From the NCBI GenBank assembly GCA_963819905.1, contig CAWFXP010000007.1, positions 62,001-126,000 on the forward strand: a stretch of DNA of 64,000 nt, in the 5' to 3' direction. Every line of letters starts with the position of its first letter. The first letter of the stretch is position 1. The position numbers and the translations under genes are program-made. The notes under the pieces are model-generated. The model was not told where the DNA came from, ran no database searches, and worked only from the letters and a program-made list of their open reading frames with translations. The DNA comes from CAWCQC01 sp963819905 (GTDB taxonomy: Bacteria > Actinomycetota > Thermoleophilia > Gaiellales > Gaiellaceae). Shown here in pieces: positions 8,917-17,129 of the stretch.

Positions 8917-9519
8917 ATGTCAAACGATCGCCTGAGCCCGTTCTCCTTCACCGTCCTCGCCCTCGTCGGCGAGGCGGGAGCGAGCCCGCACGACATCGTG
9001 CGCATGATGCGCCGCGGCCGGGTGTACTGGACGACGTCCGAGAGCCACTACTACGCCGAGCCGAAGCGCCTCGCGAGGCTCGGATACCTCGACGCGGAGA
9101 CGGTGGCGGGCCGCACGCGGCAGCGGACGTACTATCGGCTCACCGAGGCCGGCCGCGAGGCGCTGCGGTGCTGGATACGCGAGCCGACGCCGCTTCCCCG
9201 GATTCAGGAGGAAGCCGCCGTGCGCCTCCTTGCCGCCGACATCGCCGGCGACGACACCGCCGTCGCGGCAAGCCTCGCGTCGATGAGGGCCGAACTCGAC
9301 GCGCTCGCCGCGGGGATCGACGAAGCCGAGGTCGTCGCGAGCACGTTCCCGCACCGAGAGCGCTATCTGCGGCTCGTCCACGAGCTGGGGCGGGCGCTCG
9401 TCGCCGTTCACCGAACCTGGCTGGACGCCGTCGAGCGGGAGCTCGGCCCGGGCACGTCCGCCGGTGCCGGCGAGACGCCTCCCGGCGCGCCCGCGCGCCA
9501 CCGCGGATCACCTTCTTAA
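8917..9519 (+). CDS. PadR-family transcriptional regulator
   Basis: A 200-residue protein. The N-terminal winged helix (about 5-85) shows the PadR pattern: a first helix FTVLALVGEAGASPHDIV, a wing region YYAEPKRLARLGYLDAE and RTYYRLTEAGREALRCWI. The remaining part (about 95-175) is predicted helical and would form the dimerisation arm, as in the PF10400-type C-terminal domain. The gene faces the cupin gene across a shared operator-like palindrome, so autoregulation and control of the cupin are likely. The inducer is unknown; PadR members often respond to phenolic or drug-like compounds. Confidence 0.87.
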   Translation: MSNDRLSPFSFTVLALVGEAGASPHDIVRMMRRGRVYWTTSESHYYAEPKRLARLGYLDAETVAGRTRQRTYYRLTEAGREALRCWIREPTPLPRIQEEAAVRLLAADIAGDDTAVAASLASMRAELDALAAGIDEAEVVASTFPHRERYLRLVHELGRALVAVHRTWLDAVERELGPGTSAGAGETPPGAPARHRGSPS

Positions 9520-9586
9520 CACGCGCTTCGCGACGGCTTAACTGCGGGCAACGGGCGCTCAAGACGGCGCAGGTAGAACGTAGGTC

Positions 9587-10633
9587 ATGACAACACGCGC
9601 ACGCCTCCTCGTCCCGGTCGCCGCCCTCGGCGCGTCGGCCGCGCTGCTCGCCGGCTGTGCCGGGAGCGGCAGCACGGGCTCCTCGGCCCAGGTCGGCCCG
9701 AACGGCCAGCTCTCCGTCACTCCGAACGTCGTCACCACGCAATCCGCCACCGTCACCGGCGACCCGTACGAGCTGATCCCCTCGCTGGTCGAGCGGGTCC
9801 AGCCCTCCATCGTCTCCATCCAGGTCACCACCGCACAGGGAGGAGGCCAGGGCAGCGGCGTCGTCTGGGACGGCGCGGCCGGCATCGTCGTCACGAACAA
9901 CCACGTCGTCGACGGCGCGACCGACGTCCAGGTCGTCCTGTCGGACGGCGAGACGCTGAACGGCGAGGTGCTCGCCACGGACCCGGCCACCGACTTGGCC
10001 GTCGTCAAGGTCGACGGCACCGATCTTCCGAGCGCCAGCTTCGCGAAGGAGCTTCCACGCACCGGTGAGCTCGCGATCGCGATGGGGAACCCGCTCGGGT
10101 TCGAGAACAGCGTCACCGCCGGCATCGTCTCTGCGCTCCATCGCTCGCTCGGCGATGCCACGTATGTCGATCTGATTCAGACGGACGCCCCGATCTCGCC
10201 CGGGAACTCGGGCGGCGCGCTCGTCAACCGGAACGGCGAGGTGATCGGAATCAACTCCGCCGGCATCCCGTCCACCGAGAACGCGAACTCGCTCGGCTTC
10301 GCGATCCCTTCGCCGACCGTCATCACCGTCGTCGAGCAGCTCCTCGAGAACGGCGTCGCGAAGCACGCCTTCCTCGGCGTCAGCACGAGCGACACCGCCG
10401 ACGGCGTCCTGATCGAGTCCGTCACCCCCGGCTCGGCCGCCGAGTCCGCGGGCTTCCAACAGGGCGATGTGATCGTCGCCATGGATGGCGAGCCCGTCAC
10501 CGAGACGGCCGATCTCGCCGGCGTGCTTCGCTCCAAGGTCCCCGGTGACACGATCGTCATCACGGTCGAGCGCGGCGGACAGCAGGTCGACCTGACGGCC
10601 ACGCTCGGGGAGCGCCCCGAGGAGCAGGCCTAA
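9587..10633 (+). CDS. HtrA/DegP-like serine protease lipoprotein with PDZ domain
   Basis: A 348-residue secreted protease. The signal peptide ends in lipobox LLAGC (Cys24), so the mature enzyme should be lipid-anchored outside the membrane after a short Gly/Ser/Thr-rich linker. The chymotrypsin-fold catalytic triad is visible: His106 in TNNHVVDG, Asp136 in ATDLAVVK and Ser208 in SPGNSGGAL. One PDZ domain occupies about 255-340. The family degrades or refolds damaged envelope proteins. It is a single-gene unit with a convincing terminator downstream. Confidence 0.92.
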   Translation: MTTRARLLVPVAALGASAALLAGCAGSGSTGSSAQVGPNGQLSVTPNVVTTQSATVTGDPYELIPSLVERVQPSIVSIQVTTAQGGGQGSGVVWDGAAGIVVTNNHVVDGATDVQVVLSDGETLNGEVLATDPATDLAVVKVDGTDLPSASFAKELPRTGELAIAMGNPLGFENSVTAGIVSALHRSLGDATYVDLIQTDAPISPGNSGGALVNRNGEVIGINSAGIPSTENANSLGFAIPSPTVITVVEQLLENGVAKHAFLGVSTSDTADGVLIESVTPGSAAESAGFQQGDVIVAMDGEPVTETADLAGVLRSKVPGDTIVITVERGGQQVDLTATLGERPEEQA

Positions 10634-10662
10634 CCCGCTCCCGACTCACGTCACCCTCCCAG

Positions 10663-10697
10663 CGAAGCGGGCCGGCAGCGACCGGCCCGCTTCGTTT
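10663..10697 (+). terminator. Rho-independent terminator after the HtrA-like gene
   Basis: Arms 10663-10675 and 10682-10694 form a perfect 13-bp stem around a six-base loop, followed by TTT. It lies 30 bases past the protease stop and precedes the ion-channel gene. Confidence 0.8.
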
Positions 10698-10748
10698 CAG
10701 AGCGCAGCCGGCAGGAGGAGCGCAACCCTCGGTGAACCTGGCTGATGC

Positions 10749-11429
10749 ATGCCTGGGATACCGGAGCTTCGCGGCACCCACCGCTACGGCTTCACCTTCC
10801 TGTCCGTGATGGGAACCTTCGTGCTCCTCTCCGCGGGCGGGAACAGCGTGGCCGTCCGGCTCTGCGCCGTCGCGCTGCAGACGCTCACGCTGGTGCTCGT
10901 CTTCTACACGGGTGGCATCACCCGGTACGTCCGCCACGTCGTGCTCGGCATCCTGCTCGCCGGCGTGCTCGTCGTCGGGCTGTCCTTTCTCGGCAGCACC
11001 GACCTCGCCAAGGGGATCGCAGGGATCGTCAACGCGACGTTCGTGGTGACGGCGATCGGCGGCATCGTCCTCGGCCTTCGACGCCAGACGACCGTCGACC
11101 TCAAGACGATCATGGGCGCGCTGTCCATCTACCTGCTGATCGGGCTCTTCTTCGCCTGGAGCTACTCCGCGATGAGCGCCTTCAAGGACGGCGCGTTCTT
11201 CGCCGGCGGGCAGACCGACACGATCGCCCACTTCCTGTACTTCAGCTACATCACGCAGACGACAGTGGGCTACGGCGACTTCGTGGCGAGCGGAAACCTG
11301 GGGCGGACCTTCTCGGTCCTCCAGGCGCTTCTCGGGCAGATCTACCTGGTGACGATCGTCGGCGTGGTCGTCTCGCGGCTCGGCTACTCCAGGCGCCGGA
11401 TCCTTGCCGGCGGCGACGAGACTTCCTAG
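10749..11429 (+). CDS. Two-pore-helix potassium channel protein
   Basis: A 226-residue membrane protein. Four hydrophobic segments (about 14-34, 40-56, 63-83 and 92-110) precede a classic pore module: an outer helix at about 122-142, the re-entrant pore helix, selectivity filter TTVGYGD (residues 171-177) and an inner helix at about 190-212. The filter specifies K+ selectivity. No RCK/TrkA ligand domain or charged S4-like sensor is present, so the gating stimulus is unclear. The ATG at 10749 is plausible; other in-frame starts nearby are weaker. The gene converges on a GcvT-like gene two bases away. Confidence 0.88.
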   Translation: MPGIPELRGTHRYGFTFLSVMGTFVLLSAGGNSVAVRLCAVALQTLTLVLVFYTGGITRYVRHVVLGILLAGVLVVGLSFLGSTDLAKGIAGIVNATFVVTAIGGIVLGLRRQTTVDLKTIMGALSIYLLIGLFFAWSYSAMSAFKDGAFFAGGQTDTIAHFLYFSYITQTTVGYGDFVASGNLGRTFSVLQALLGQIYLVTIVGVVVSRLGYSRRRILAGGDETS

Positions 11430-11431
11430 GC

Positions 11432-12541
11432 TCAGGACTCCTTCGCCCGCTTGCGCTCCGGGTCGTAGACGGGGTGCCGCACGACCTCGCCCGGCACCTC
11501 CTCCCCGGAGACCCGTGCGCTGACCCCGACTCCCGGCTCGCGCAGGTCCTTGCGGATCTTGGCCAGCCCGAGGGTCTTCCCGTCGAGATACGGAGACTCG
11601 ACCGCCTGCGTCACGAGACCCACCTCCTCGCCGTTCGCCGTCAGTGGGGCGCCGCTCGCCGCGTCGCCACCCGCTTCGAGGATGACGCTCGTCAGACGGA
11701 GCGTCGTCTCGTCTCGATCGCGGAGGAGACCTTCGCGGCCCTGGAAGTCACCCTTGTCGAGGTCGACCGACCAGCCGAGGCCGCACTCGTAAGGCGACAC
11801 CGAGGGGTCGTACTCGATACCTCCGATGATGAAGCCGCCTTCGATTCGGAACAGGTCGAGCGCGACCATCCCGATGACCGCCATGCCGGCCGGCGTCCCC
11901 GCCTCGAGCAGCGCGTCCCACAGATCGAGGCAGCGGTCGCGCGCGACCCAGAGCTCGTACCCGAGCTCCGCGGTGTACCCGAGCCGCGTCATGAAGACCG
12001 GGATGCCCGCGATCTCGACGTCCTCGCGGAAGGTGTAGTACGGAAAGGCGGCGTTCGACAGGTCGCTCGACGTCAGACCCTGCAGGATCTCGCGGCTTCT
12101 CGGCCCCTGCAGACAGAGGTGCGGGGTCGCGTCGGTGACCTCGCGCACGGCGATCTGCGTGCCGGCGGCAGCGCCGGTGAAGATCTCGAAGTCGCGGTCG
12201 TTCGCTCCGCAGAAGCGGACGCTGTCCGGCGAGCGCATCATCGTCGTGCAGTCGTCGACCATTTTCCCGCGCTCGTCGCACAGCGCCCCGTAGGCGATCT
12301 GTCCGGGAGCGAGCTGCGAGACGTCACGGGTGACGGTGCGGTTCACGAGAGCGAGCGCGCCAGGCCCGTCGAGCGTGACCTTGCGGAGCATCGTGAAGTC
12401 CATGAGCGCGGCCGTCTCACGGCAGGCGCGGTACTCCTCGAGCGTGTCCGTCACGACGAGCGGCGCGAAGTAGCCGAACAGGTCCATCCACTGGTCGGTC
12501 ATCGCCGCGAGCTTCCCGTGAAACGCGGTCTCCTTGCTCAA
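11432..12541 (-). CDS. GcvT-family aminomethyltransferase-like protein (folate-dependent demethylase candidate)
   Basis: A 369-residue stand-alone GcvT-fold protein. The folate-binding aminomethyltransferase domain is seen through MDFTMLRKVTLDGPGAL, LCLQGPRSREIL and RLGYTAELGYELWV, and the C-terminal barrel ends in VRHPVYDPERKR. The TTG start is supported by GGAGGGAGCC just upstream; an ATG 39 bases further in is the alternative. No other glycine cleavage subunits are nearby, so relatives such as dimethylsulfoniopropionate demethylase or folate-dependent O/N-demethylases fit better than GcvT itself. It is one of two stand-alone GcvT-fold proteins in the window. Confidence 0.8.
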   Translation of the reverse strand: MSKETAFHGKLAAMTDQWMDLFGYFAPLVVTDTLEEYRACRETAALMDFTMLRKVTLDGPGALALVNRTVTRDVSQLAPGQIAYGALCDERGKMVDDCTTMMRSPDSVRFCGANDRDFEIFTGAAAGTQIAVREVTDATPHLCLQGPRSREILQGLTSSDLSNAAFPYYTFREDVEIAGIPVFMTRLGYTAELGYELWVARDRCLDLWDALLEAGTPAGMAVIGMVALDLFRIEGGFIIGGIEYDPSVSPYECGLGWSVDLDKGDFQGREGLLRDRDETTLRLTSVILEAGGDAASGAPLTANGEEVGLVTQAVESPYLDGKTLGLAKIRKDLREPGVGVSARVSGEEVPGEVVRHPVYDPERKRAKES

Positions 12542-12641
12542 CGCTGGCTCCCTCCGGATCTCGATCGGACGGCCGTAACCCTAACCTCATGGCTGCCGGA
12601 GCCGCCGTGGCCACTGAGGGCGGTGGCCCTCGGAGTTCCGC

Positions 12642-13523
12642 TCAGAGCTCGTCGATCGCGACGACCTCGAATCGCTCCGACGGCTCGGCGTCCTCGCCGC
12701 AGGACGCCGGACGGCTCGGCCCGGGCGTCGACTCGACCTCGACGGCGAGCCGGCGCCCCGCCTGCGTCTCGAACGTCGCCCGCCCGTTCTAGCTCGCGAC
12801 GAGCGCGACCGCCTCTCCCGAGGCGAGCAGGCCGCGGTCGCGGAGAGCGTGCTCGGCAGCCTGCGCCCCGGGCGGGAACGCCGAGCGGCCACGCAGCAGA
12901 TCGAGGACGATCCGTGCCTCCTCGTTGGCCCGAACGAGCTCGGGGACACGCTCGGGCCGCACGCGCCCGTAACACAGGCCGTCGGGGAGGCAGACCACGT
13001 TGGCCGCGAAGCGGTGGCCGCCGAGGTGGGAGCACTCCCAGACCCGGCCGGGCGCGAGAGCCGACAGCGCTCGAGCGACGGGAAGGCCGAGACGGGCGCA
13101 GCAGGCGTCGCGCCTCCCGTTCGTGCAGGCGAGGTAGAGCGGCTCGCGGGTGACCCGTCCGGCTCCGGTGGGGCGACCTTCTGCGAGTGGCGCCAGGTCG
13201 AGGTCGAGCAGCTCGGCCGGCTCACGGAGAACCAGCTCCTCGGCGAAGGACGCTCCGGGCAGCGAGGAGGCGAGAACGAGCGAGCGGCCGCGCGAGGGGT
13301 CCCGCCCCGGCGGCTTGACGAGCAGAGCCTTCAGCCCGAGTGCCTTGGCCCGGCTCTCGAGCTCGCCGCCGATCTGCGGGTCGAGACCGGATTCGGTCAG
13401 CGCCTTGGCGCCCCAGGCGCCCTTCTGCTCGACGAGCACCCACCCGACGGCGAACGGCGCGGTCGCGGCGAGCGCCTCGCCCACCGCCAGGGAGGCGGCG
13501 GCGCACGTCGTTGCGGCGGGCAT
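12642..13523 (-). CDS. Sucrase/ferredoxin-like family protein with premature in-frame TAG
   Basis: The main frame gives 244 residues (13523 to a TAG at 12791-12789). Thioredoxin-like ferredoxin features are visible: ACTNGRRDACCARLGLP with clustered cysteines and ECSHLGGHRFAANVV with Cys and His residues likely to hold a 2Fe-2S centre. Directly after the TAG the same frame runs on for 48 more sense codons with native-looking composition to a TGA at 12644-12642. That tail resembles the usual C-terminal strand region of the family. Either one substitution created the stop, or it is a sequence error. Function in the family is not established. Confidence 0.72.
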
Positions 13524-13540
13524 CCGTTTACCCTACGCGC

Positions 13541-14614
13541 GTGCAGTCGGACGAGCTCGATCCGCGCGACCGGATGATGGTGGAGGGCCTCTACTGGTGG
13601 GGCGTGGCGTCGCTCTTCCGGTGCCCGGTCGACCCGGATCCGGGGAACTGCGACATCGCGCTGGTCGGGGTCCCGCACGCCTCCGGCAACGCCTCGACGG
13701 AGAGAGACCAGCACCTCGGGCCGCGGGCCGTCCGGCACGTCTCCGCGCTCCAGCGCCGCTATCACGCGGCGTTCGGGCTCTCGCCGTGGGAGGCCTGCCG
13801 GATCAACGACCTCGGCGACGTGCCGTTTCCGGAGGCGAACGACAACGAAGCCTGCATCGAGCGGATCACGACGCTCTTCTCCCGGATCGCGCGGGCGGGA
13901 GCGCGACCGGTGGCGATCGGCGGCGACCACTCGGTGACCGGGGGCATCGTGCAAGGGCTGGTCGGCCCCGAGTCCGAGCTCTCCCACGGCCCGGTGGCGC
14001 TCGTCCACCTGGACGCCCACATCGACGCCTACGAATCGCTTCCGCACTGGCTCGGCGCCCGGAAATCGGCGGCGCACTGGGCGAGCTACCTCGTCCGCCA
14101 GGGGCAGGTCGATCCCTCCACCAGCATCCAGGTCGGCATCCGGGGAAACCCGCGCACACCTGACTGGCTCCAGCCGAGCTACGACCTCGGCTACGAGGTC
14201 GTTCCCATGAGCCGCTACCGCCAGCTTGGGCCGGAGGGCACCGCCGAGCTGATCGCCGGCCGCATCGGCGACCGCCCGGTCTACGTGACCTTCGACCTCG
14301 ACTGCCTCGACCCGAGCGTCGCGCCGGCGGTGTCGAACCTCGAGCCGGGAGTCACGGGCTTCACGATGGACGAGGCGACTGCCCTCCTGCGGAGCCTGCG
14401 GGGCCGCGACGTGATCGGCGCAGACGTCGTCTGCCTGATGCCGACGAAGGACCAGCCGAACCAGATAACCGCGATGGTCGCGGCCGCCGTCATGTTCGAG
14501 CTCATCGGGCTGATCGCCGACCAGATGAAAGGAGACGACGAATGGGAGACGCCTATGTCTCGACCGACGACGCGGGCTGGGAGCCCTTCGAGCTCCCCGG
14601 AGAGCGGGTCGTAG
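13541..14614 (+). CDS. Ureohydrolase (agmatinase / guanidino-acid hydrolase family)
   Basis: A 357-residue arginase-fold enzyme. The binuclear manganese site is complete: GGDHS, LDAHIDAY and FDLDCLDPS supply the His and Asp ligands. These enzymes hydrolyse guanidino compounds to urea plus an amine; agmatine to putrescine, or guanidinobutyrate to GABA, are the leading options. Starting at GTG 13541 avoids reading through the divergent gene. The last 25 residues run into the start of the next gene in another frame, an unusually long 73-base overlap. A putrescine product would connect to the transaminase and aldehyde dehydrogenase at the left end of the window. Confidence 0.85.
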   Translation: MQSDELDPRDRMMVEGLYWWGVASLFRCPVDPDPGNCDIALVGVPHASGNASTERDQHLGPRAVRHVSALQRRYHAAFGLSPWEACRINDLGDVPFPEANDNEACIERITTLFSRIARAGARPVAIGGDHSVTGGIVQGLVGPESELSHGPVALVHLDAHIDAYESLPHWLGARKSAAHWASYLVRQGQVDPSTSIQVGIRGNPRTPDWLQPSYDLGYEVVPMSRYRQLGPEGTAELIAGRIGDRPVYVTFDLDCLDPSVAPAVSNLEPGVTGFTMDEATALLRSLRGRDVIGADVVCLMPTKDQPNQITAMVAAAVMFELIGLIADQMKGDDEWETPMSRPTTRAGSPSSSPESGS

Positions 14615-14889
14615 GCGAGGTCCAGCTCCTGCGCGGCGACGAGACCGACGGCGGCGCCTACTACAACGGCTTCTGGCGCGTGCCGGCCGGCGAGCTCCCC
14701 GAGCCGTTTCCGTACGAGATGGCGCAGAACGAGACGATCTACGTGATCGAAGGAGAACTAACGATCGAGGTCGACGGCGGCCCGACCCTCGACCTCGTGC
14801 CGGGCAGCATGGCCTCCTTCACGCCGGGCACGACCACGACGTGGCGTCTGACGAAGACGCCCTTCAAGGAGGCGTTCGTCCTCTCGTAG
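14542..14889 (+). CDS. Small cupin protein
   Basis: A 115-residue cupin similar to EutQ or DUF861-type proteins. The core strands IYVIEGELTIEV and LVPGSMASFTPGTTTTWRL are typical, but the canonical histidine ligands of motif 1 are largely replaced, so metal binding is doubtful. AAAGGAGACGACGA lies in front of the ATG, inside the 3' end of the ureohydrolase gene. The overlap suggests coupled translation with that enzyme and a role in the same guanidino-compound pathway, possibly as a binding or accessory protein. Confidence 0.75.
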   Translation: MGDAYVSTDDAGWEPFELPGERVVGEVQLLRGDETDGGAYYNGFWRVPAGELPEPFPYEMAQNETIYVIEGELTIEVDGGPTLDLVPGSMASFTPGTTTTWRLTKTPFKEAFVLS

Positions 14890-14915
14890 GCGTTCATCGA
14901 GCGGGTGGCGCCCGC

Positions 14916-17072
14916 TCAGCCCTCGCCGGCGCTCTCGTCGGGGGATCTCGGGCTCGCCACAGCCACCGCTTCGAGATCGAGCGCCTCGAGCACGAGCTCC
15001 GAGATCTCGCGCAGCTCGATGTCCGCGGCATGACCGGACGTCTTGATCGCGTCCTCGTACATGGTGACGTCCTTCGGGCAGGCGACGGTGTAGTACTCGA
15101 TCCGGCCGAGGCCGACGGCCTCGTCGATGCGGTTTTCGCTCGGGCGCTGAGCGCCCTCCTTCCGGAGCTCCTTCATCCAGATGCGGCCGCCGCCGGCGCC
15201 GCAGCAGAAGCTCTTGTCGCGGTTTCGCGGCATCTCGACGAGCTCGATGCCGAGCGCCTTCATCACGTCGCGCGGAGGCTCGTAGACCCCGTTGTAGCGG
15301 CCGAGGTGGCACGGATCGTGATAGGTGACTCGGTAGTCGAGCCGCCTGGCAGGCCTCAGCGCGCCGTCCTCGAGGAGGCGCAGGAGGAGCTGGGAGTGGT
15401 GGACGACGTCGTCCGCTTCCCACGGCGCGCCGAGCTCCGGGTACTCGTTGCGGAGGGTGTTGAACGAGTGCGGGTCGCTCGTCAGGATCTTCTGGAAATC
15501 GCACTTCCCGATGGCCTCGATGTTCTCCTCGGCCAGCGAGGTGTAGAGGCCTTCCTCGCCCGCGCGGCGGACGTCGTTTCCGGCCGTCTTCTCGGCGTCG
15601 AACAGGATCCCGACATCGACCTCGGCGTGGTGGAGGATCCGGGCGAGCGCCTGGGTGATCTTCTGGTTGCGCGGATCGAACGACGCGTAGTCGCCGACGA
15701 ACCACAGGTACTCGACGGGCTCCTTGCGCGCGTCCTTCAGGTCGAACTCGAGCTCCTTCGCCCAACGCGCGCGCTTGCGCTTGGCCTCGCCGAACGAGTT
15801 GCCGGACGTGTAGATCATCTCCAGGGTGGACTGGAGCTGGCCGTCCATCTCGCCCCGCTCGACGAGCCCCCGGCGCATCTCGTTGATGATCGGCACGTGC
15901 TCGATGCCGACCGGGCAGATCTCGACGCAGGCCATGCACTGCATGCAGGACCAGAGCGTCTCCGGTCTGATCGGATCGCCGAGGATCGACCCGTCGGGAT
16001 CGTAGAGCGGCTCCACGTCGAGCGACGCGCGCACGCCCAGCGAGCCCTCGGCGACCTCGCGCAGGTCGAGGATCAGGTCGCGCGGCGAGAGCGGGTACCC
16101 GGAGGCCGTCGCCGGGCAGGCGGCATGGCACTTGCCGCACTTCGTGCAGGCGTCGAGATCGAGCAGATGCCTCGGCGCAAAATCGGTGATCCGCTGGTAA
16201 CCGACCTCGTCGGACTTCGCGTTGGCCGGGAGCGGCGCGAGGCGAGGGCCGGGCTTCTCGTCTCGCGCCGCGACACCCGCGGGGCCGGCGATCATGTGGA
16301 CGGCCTTCGTGAACGGGATCGAGGCGACGAACCCGAGCGCGATCACGCCGTGGATCCACCAGTTGACGTTGTAGGCCGTCTCGGCCTCGCCGCCCTCGAA
16401 TCCGATGTCGCGGAAGCCCTGACCCACGACCCAGCCGATCGGCGACCACTTCTCGAAGGGCGGGTTCGTCTCGGCGATCCGGAAGGCCTCGAGCAGGAAG
16501 CCGGACAGGGCCAGGAAGAAGAGCAGGCCGAGGAACAGCCAGTCGCCGCGGACGTAGCGCCCCCGGTTCCAGCCGGGCTCGCCGGGCTCGCGGTCGGGTC
16601 GCCAGTAGTCGAGCCGGAACGGCCGCAGGATCCCGCGCTTCACGGCCAGCACGATCAGCCCGACGACCAGCATCGCGCCGAAGACGTCGAGGAAGAGCGA
16701 GTACGCCTCGTAGAACCAACCCTTCCAGAACTCGAACCCGAGCTTTCCGGCGACGTCGTCCTGGAAGGCGAGGATCGCCGTCCCGACGAAGAGCACCATG
16801 AAGCCGTAGAAGACGAACAGGTGCGCAAAGCCCGACAGCGGGTCGCGTCGGCGGATCCACGAGTGGGAGAGGACGATCTTCAACGTCCGCCCGACTCGCC
16901 GGGCCGGCCGGTCGAGCTCGGCAGGCCCTCGGCCTTGCCGGTACTTCTGCGCCAGCCGGTAGATCCCGTAGAAGAGGATCCCCGTCGAGAGGAAGATGAG
17001 GAAGTACCAGAAGGCGACCGCCCAGGTGGGCAGGTTCGCGAACGTCTCGCGGGTCGCTTCCTGGGCTAGCAC
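14916..17072 (-). CDS. Membrane-bound iron-sulfur oxidoreductase (DgcB/EtfD-like, HdrD-type)
   Basis: A 718-residue fusion. The N-terminal third has five to six membrane helices resembling the nitrate reductase gamma/HdrE haem-b domain, with SHSWIRR and NWWIHGV among the His-bearing segments. Two 4Fe-4S motifs follow, CTKCGKCHAACPA and CMQCMACVEICPVG, then a CCG domain with HDPCHLGRYNGVYEP and SFCCGAGGGR. Proteins of this layout accept electrons from ETF and pass them to quinone; DgcB in dimethylglycine catabolism is a named example. Position downstream of etfBA and the TMADH-type flavoprotein fits this role well. Confidence 0.85.
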   Translation of the reverse strand: MLAQEATRETFANLPTWAVAFWYFLIFLSTGILFYGIYRLAQKYRQGRGPAELDRPARRVGRTLKIVLSHSWIRRRDPLSGFAHLFVFYGFMVLFVGTAILAFQDDVAGKLGFEFWKGWFYEAYSLFLDVFGAMLVVGLIVLAVKRGILRPFRLDYWRPDREPGEPGWNRGRYVRGDWLFLGLLFFLALSGFLLEAFRIAETNPPFEKWSPIGWVVGQGFRDIGFEGGEAETAYNVNWWIHGVIALGFVASIPFTKAVHMIAGPAGVAARDEKPGPRLAPLPANAKSDEVGYQRITDFAPRHLLDLDACTKCGKCHAACPATASGYPLSPRDLILDLREVAEGSLGVRASLDVEPLYDPDGSILGDPIRPETLWSCMQCMACVEICPVGIEHVPIINEMRRGLVERGEMDGQLQSTLEMIYTSGNSFGEAKRKRARWAKELEFDLKDARKEPVEYLWFVGDYASFDPRNQKITQALARILHHAEVDVGILFDAEKTAGNDVRRAGEEGLYTSLAEENIEAIGKCDFQKILTSDPHSFNTLRNEYPELGAPWEADDVVHHSQLLLRLLEDGALRPARRLDYRVTYHDPCHLGRYNGVYEPPRDVMKALGIELVEMPRNRDKSFCCGAGGGRIWMKELRKEGAQRPSENRIDEAVGLGRIEYYTVACPKDVTMYEDAIKTSGHAADIELREISELVLEALDLEAVAVASPRSPDESAGEG

Positions 17073-17129
17073 CGGTCCTCCACGCTAGGGCCGAATATAT
17101 GCGGCTCCCGTCCGGGTGCGCGACGGGTG

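Noticed and set aside
10745..13153. An 800-codon plus-strand frame across the K+ channel and beyond
   Set aside because: It is out of frame with the channel and antisense to the GcvT-like and sucrase/ferredoxin-like genes.
14841..17069. A plus-strand open frame of over 700 codons opposite the FeS oxidoreductase
   Set aside because: Low-complexity Arg/Glu/Val composition, fully antisense to an assigned gene.
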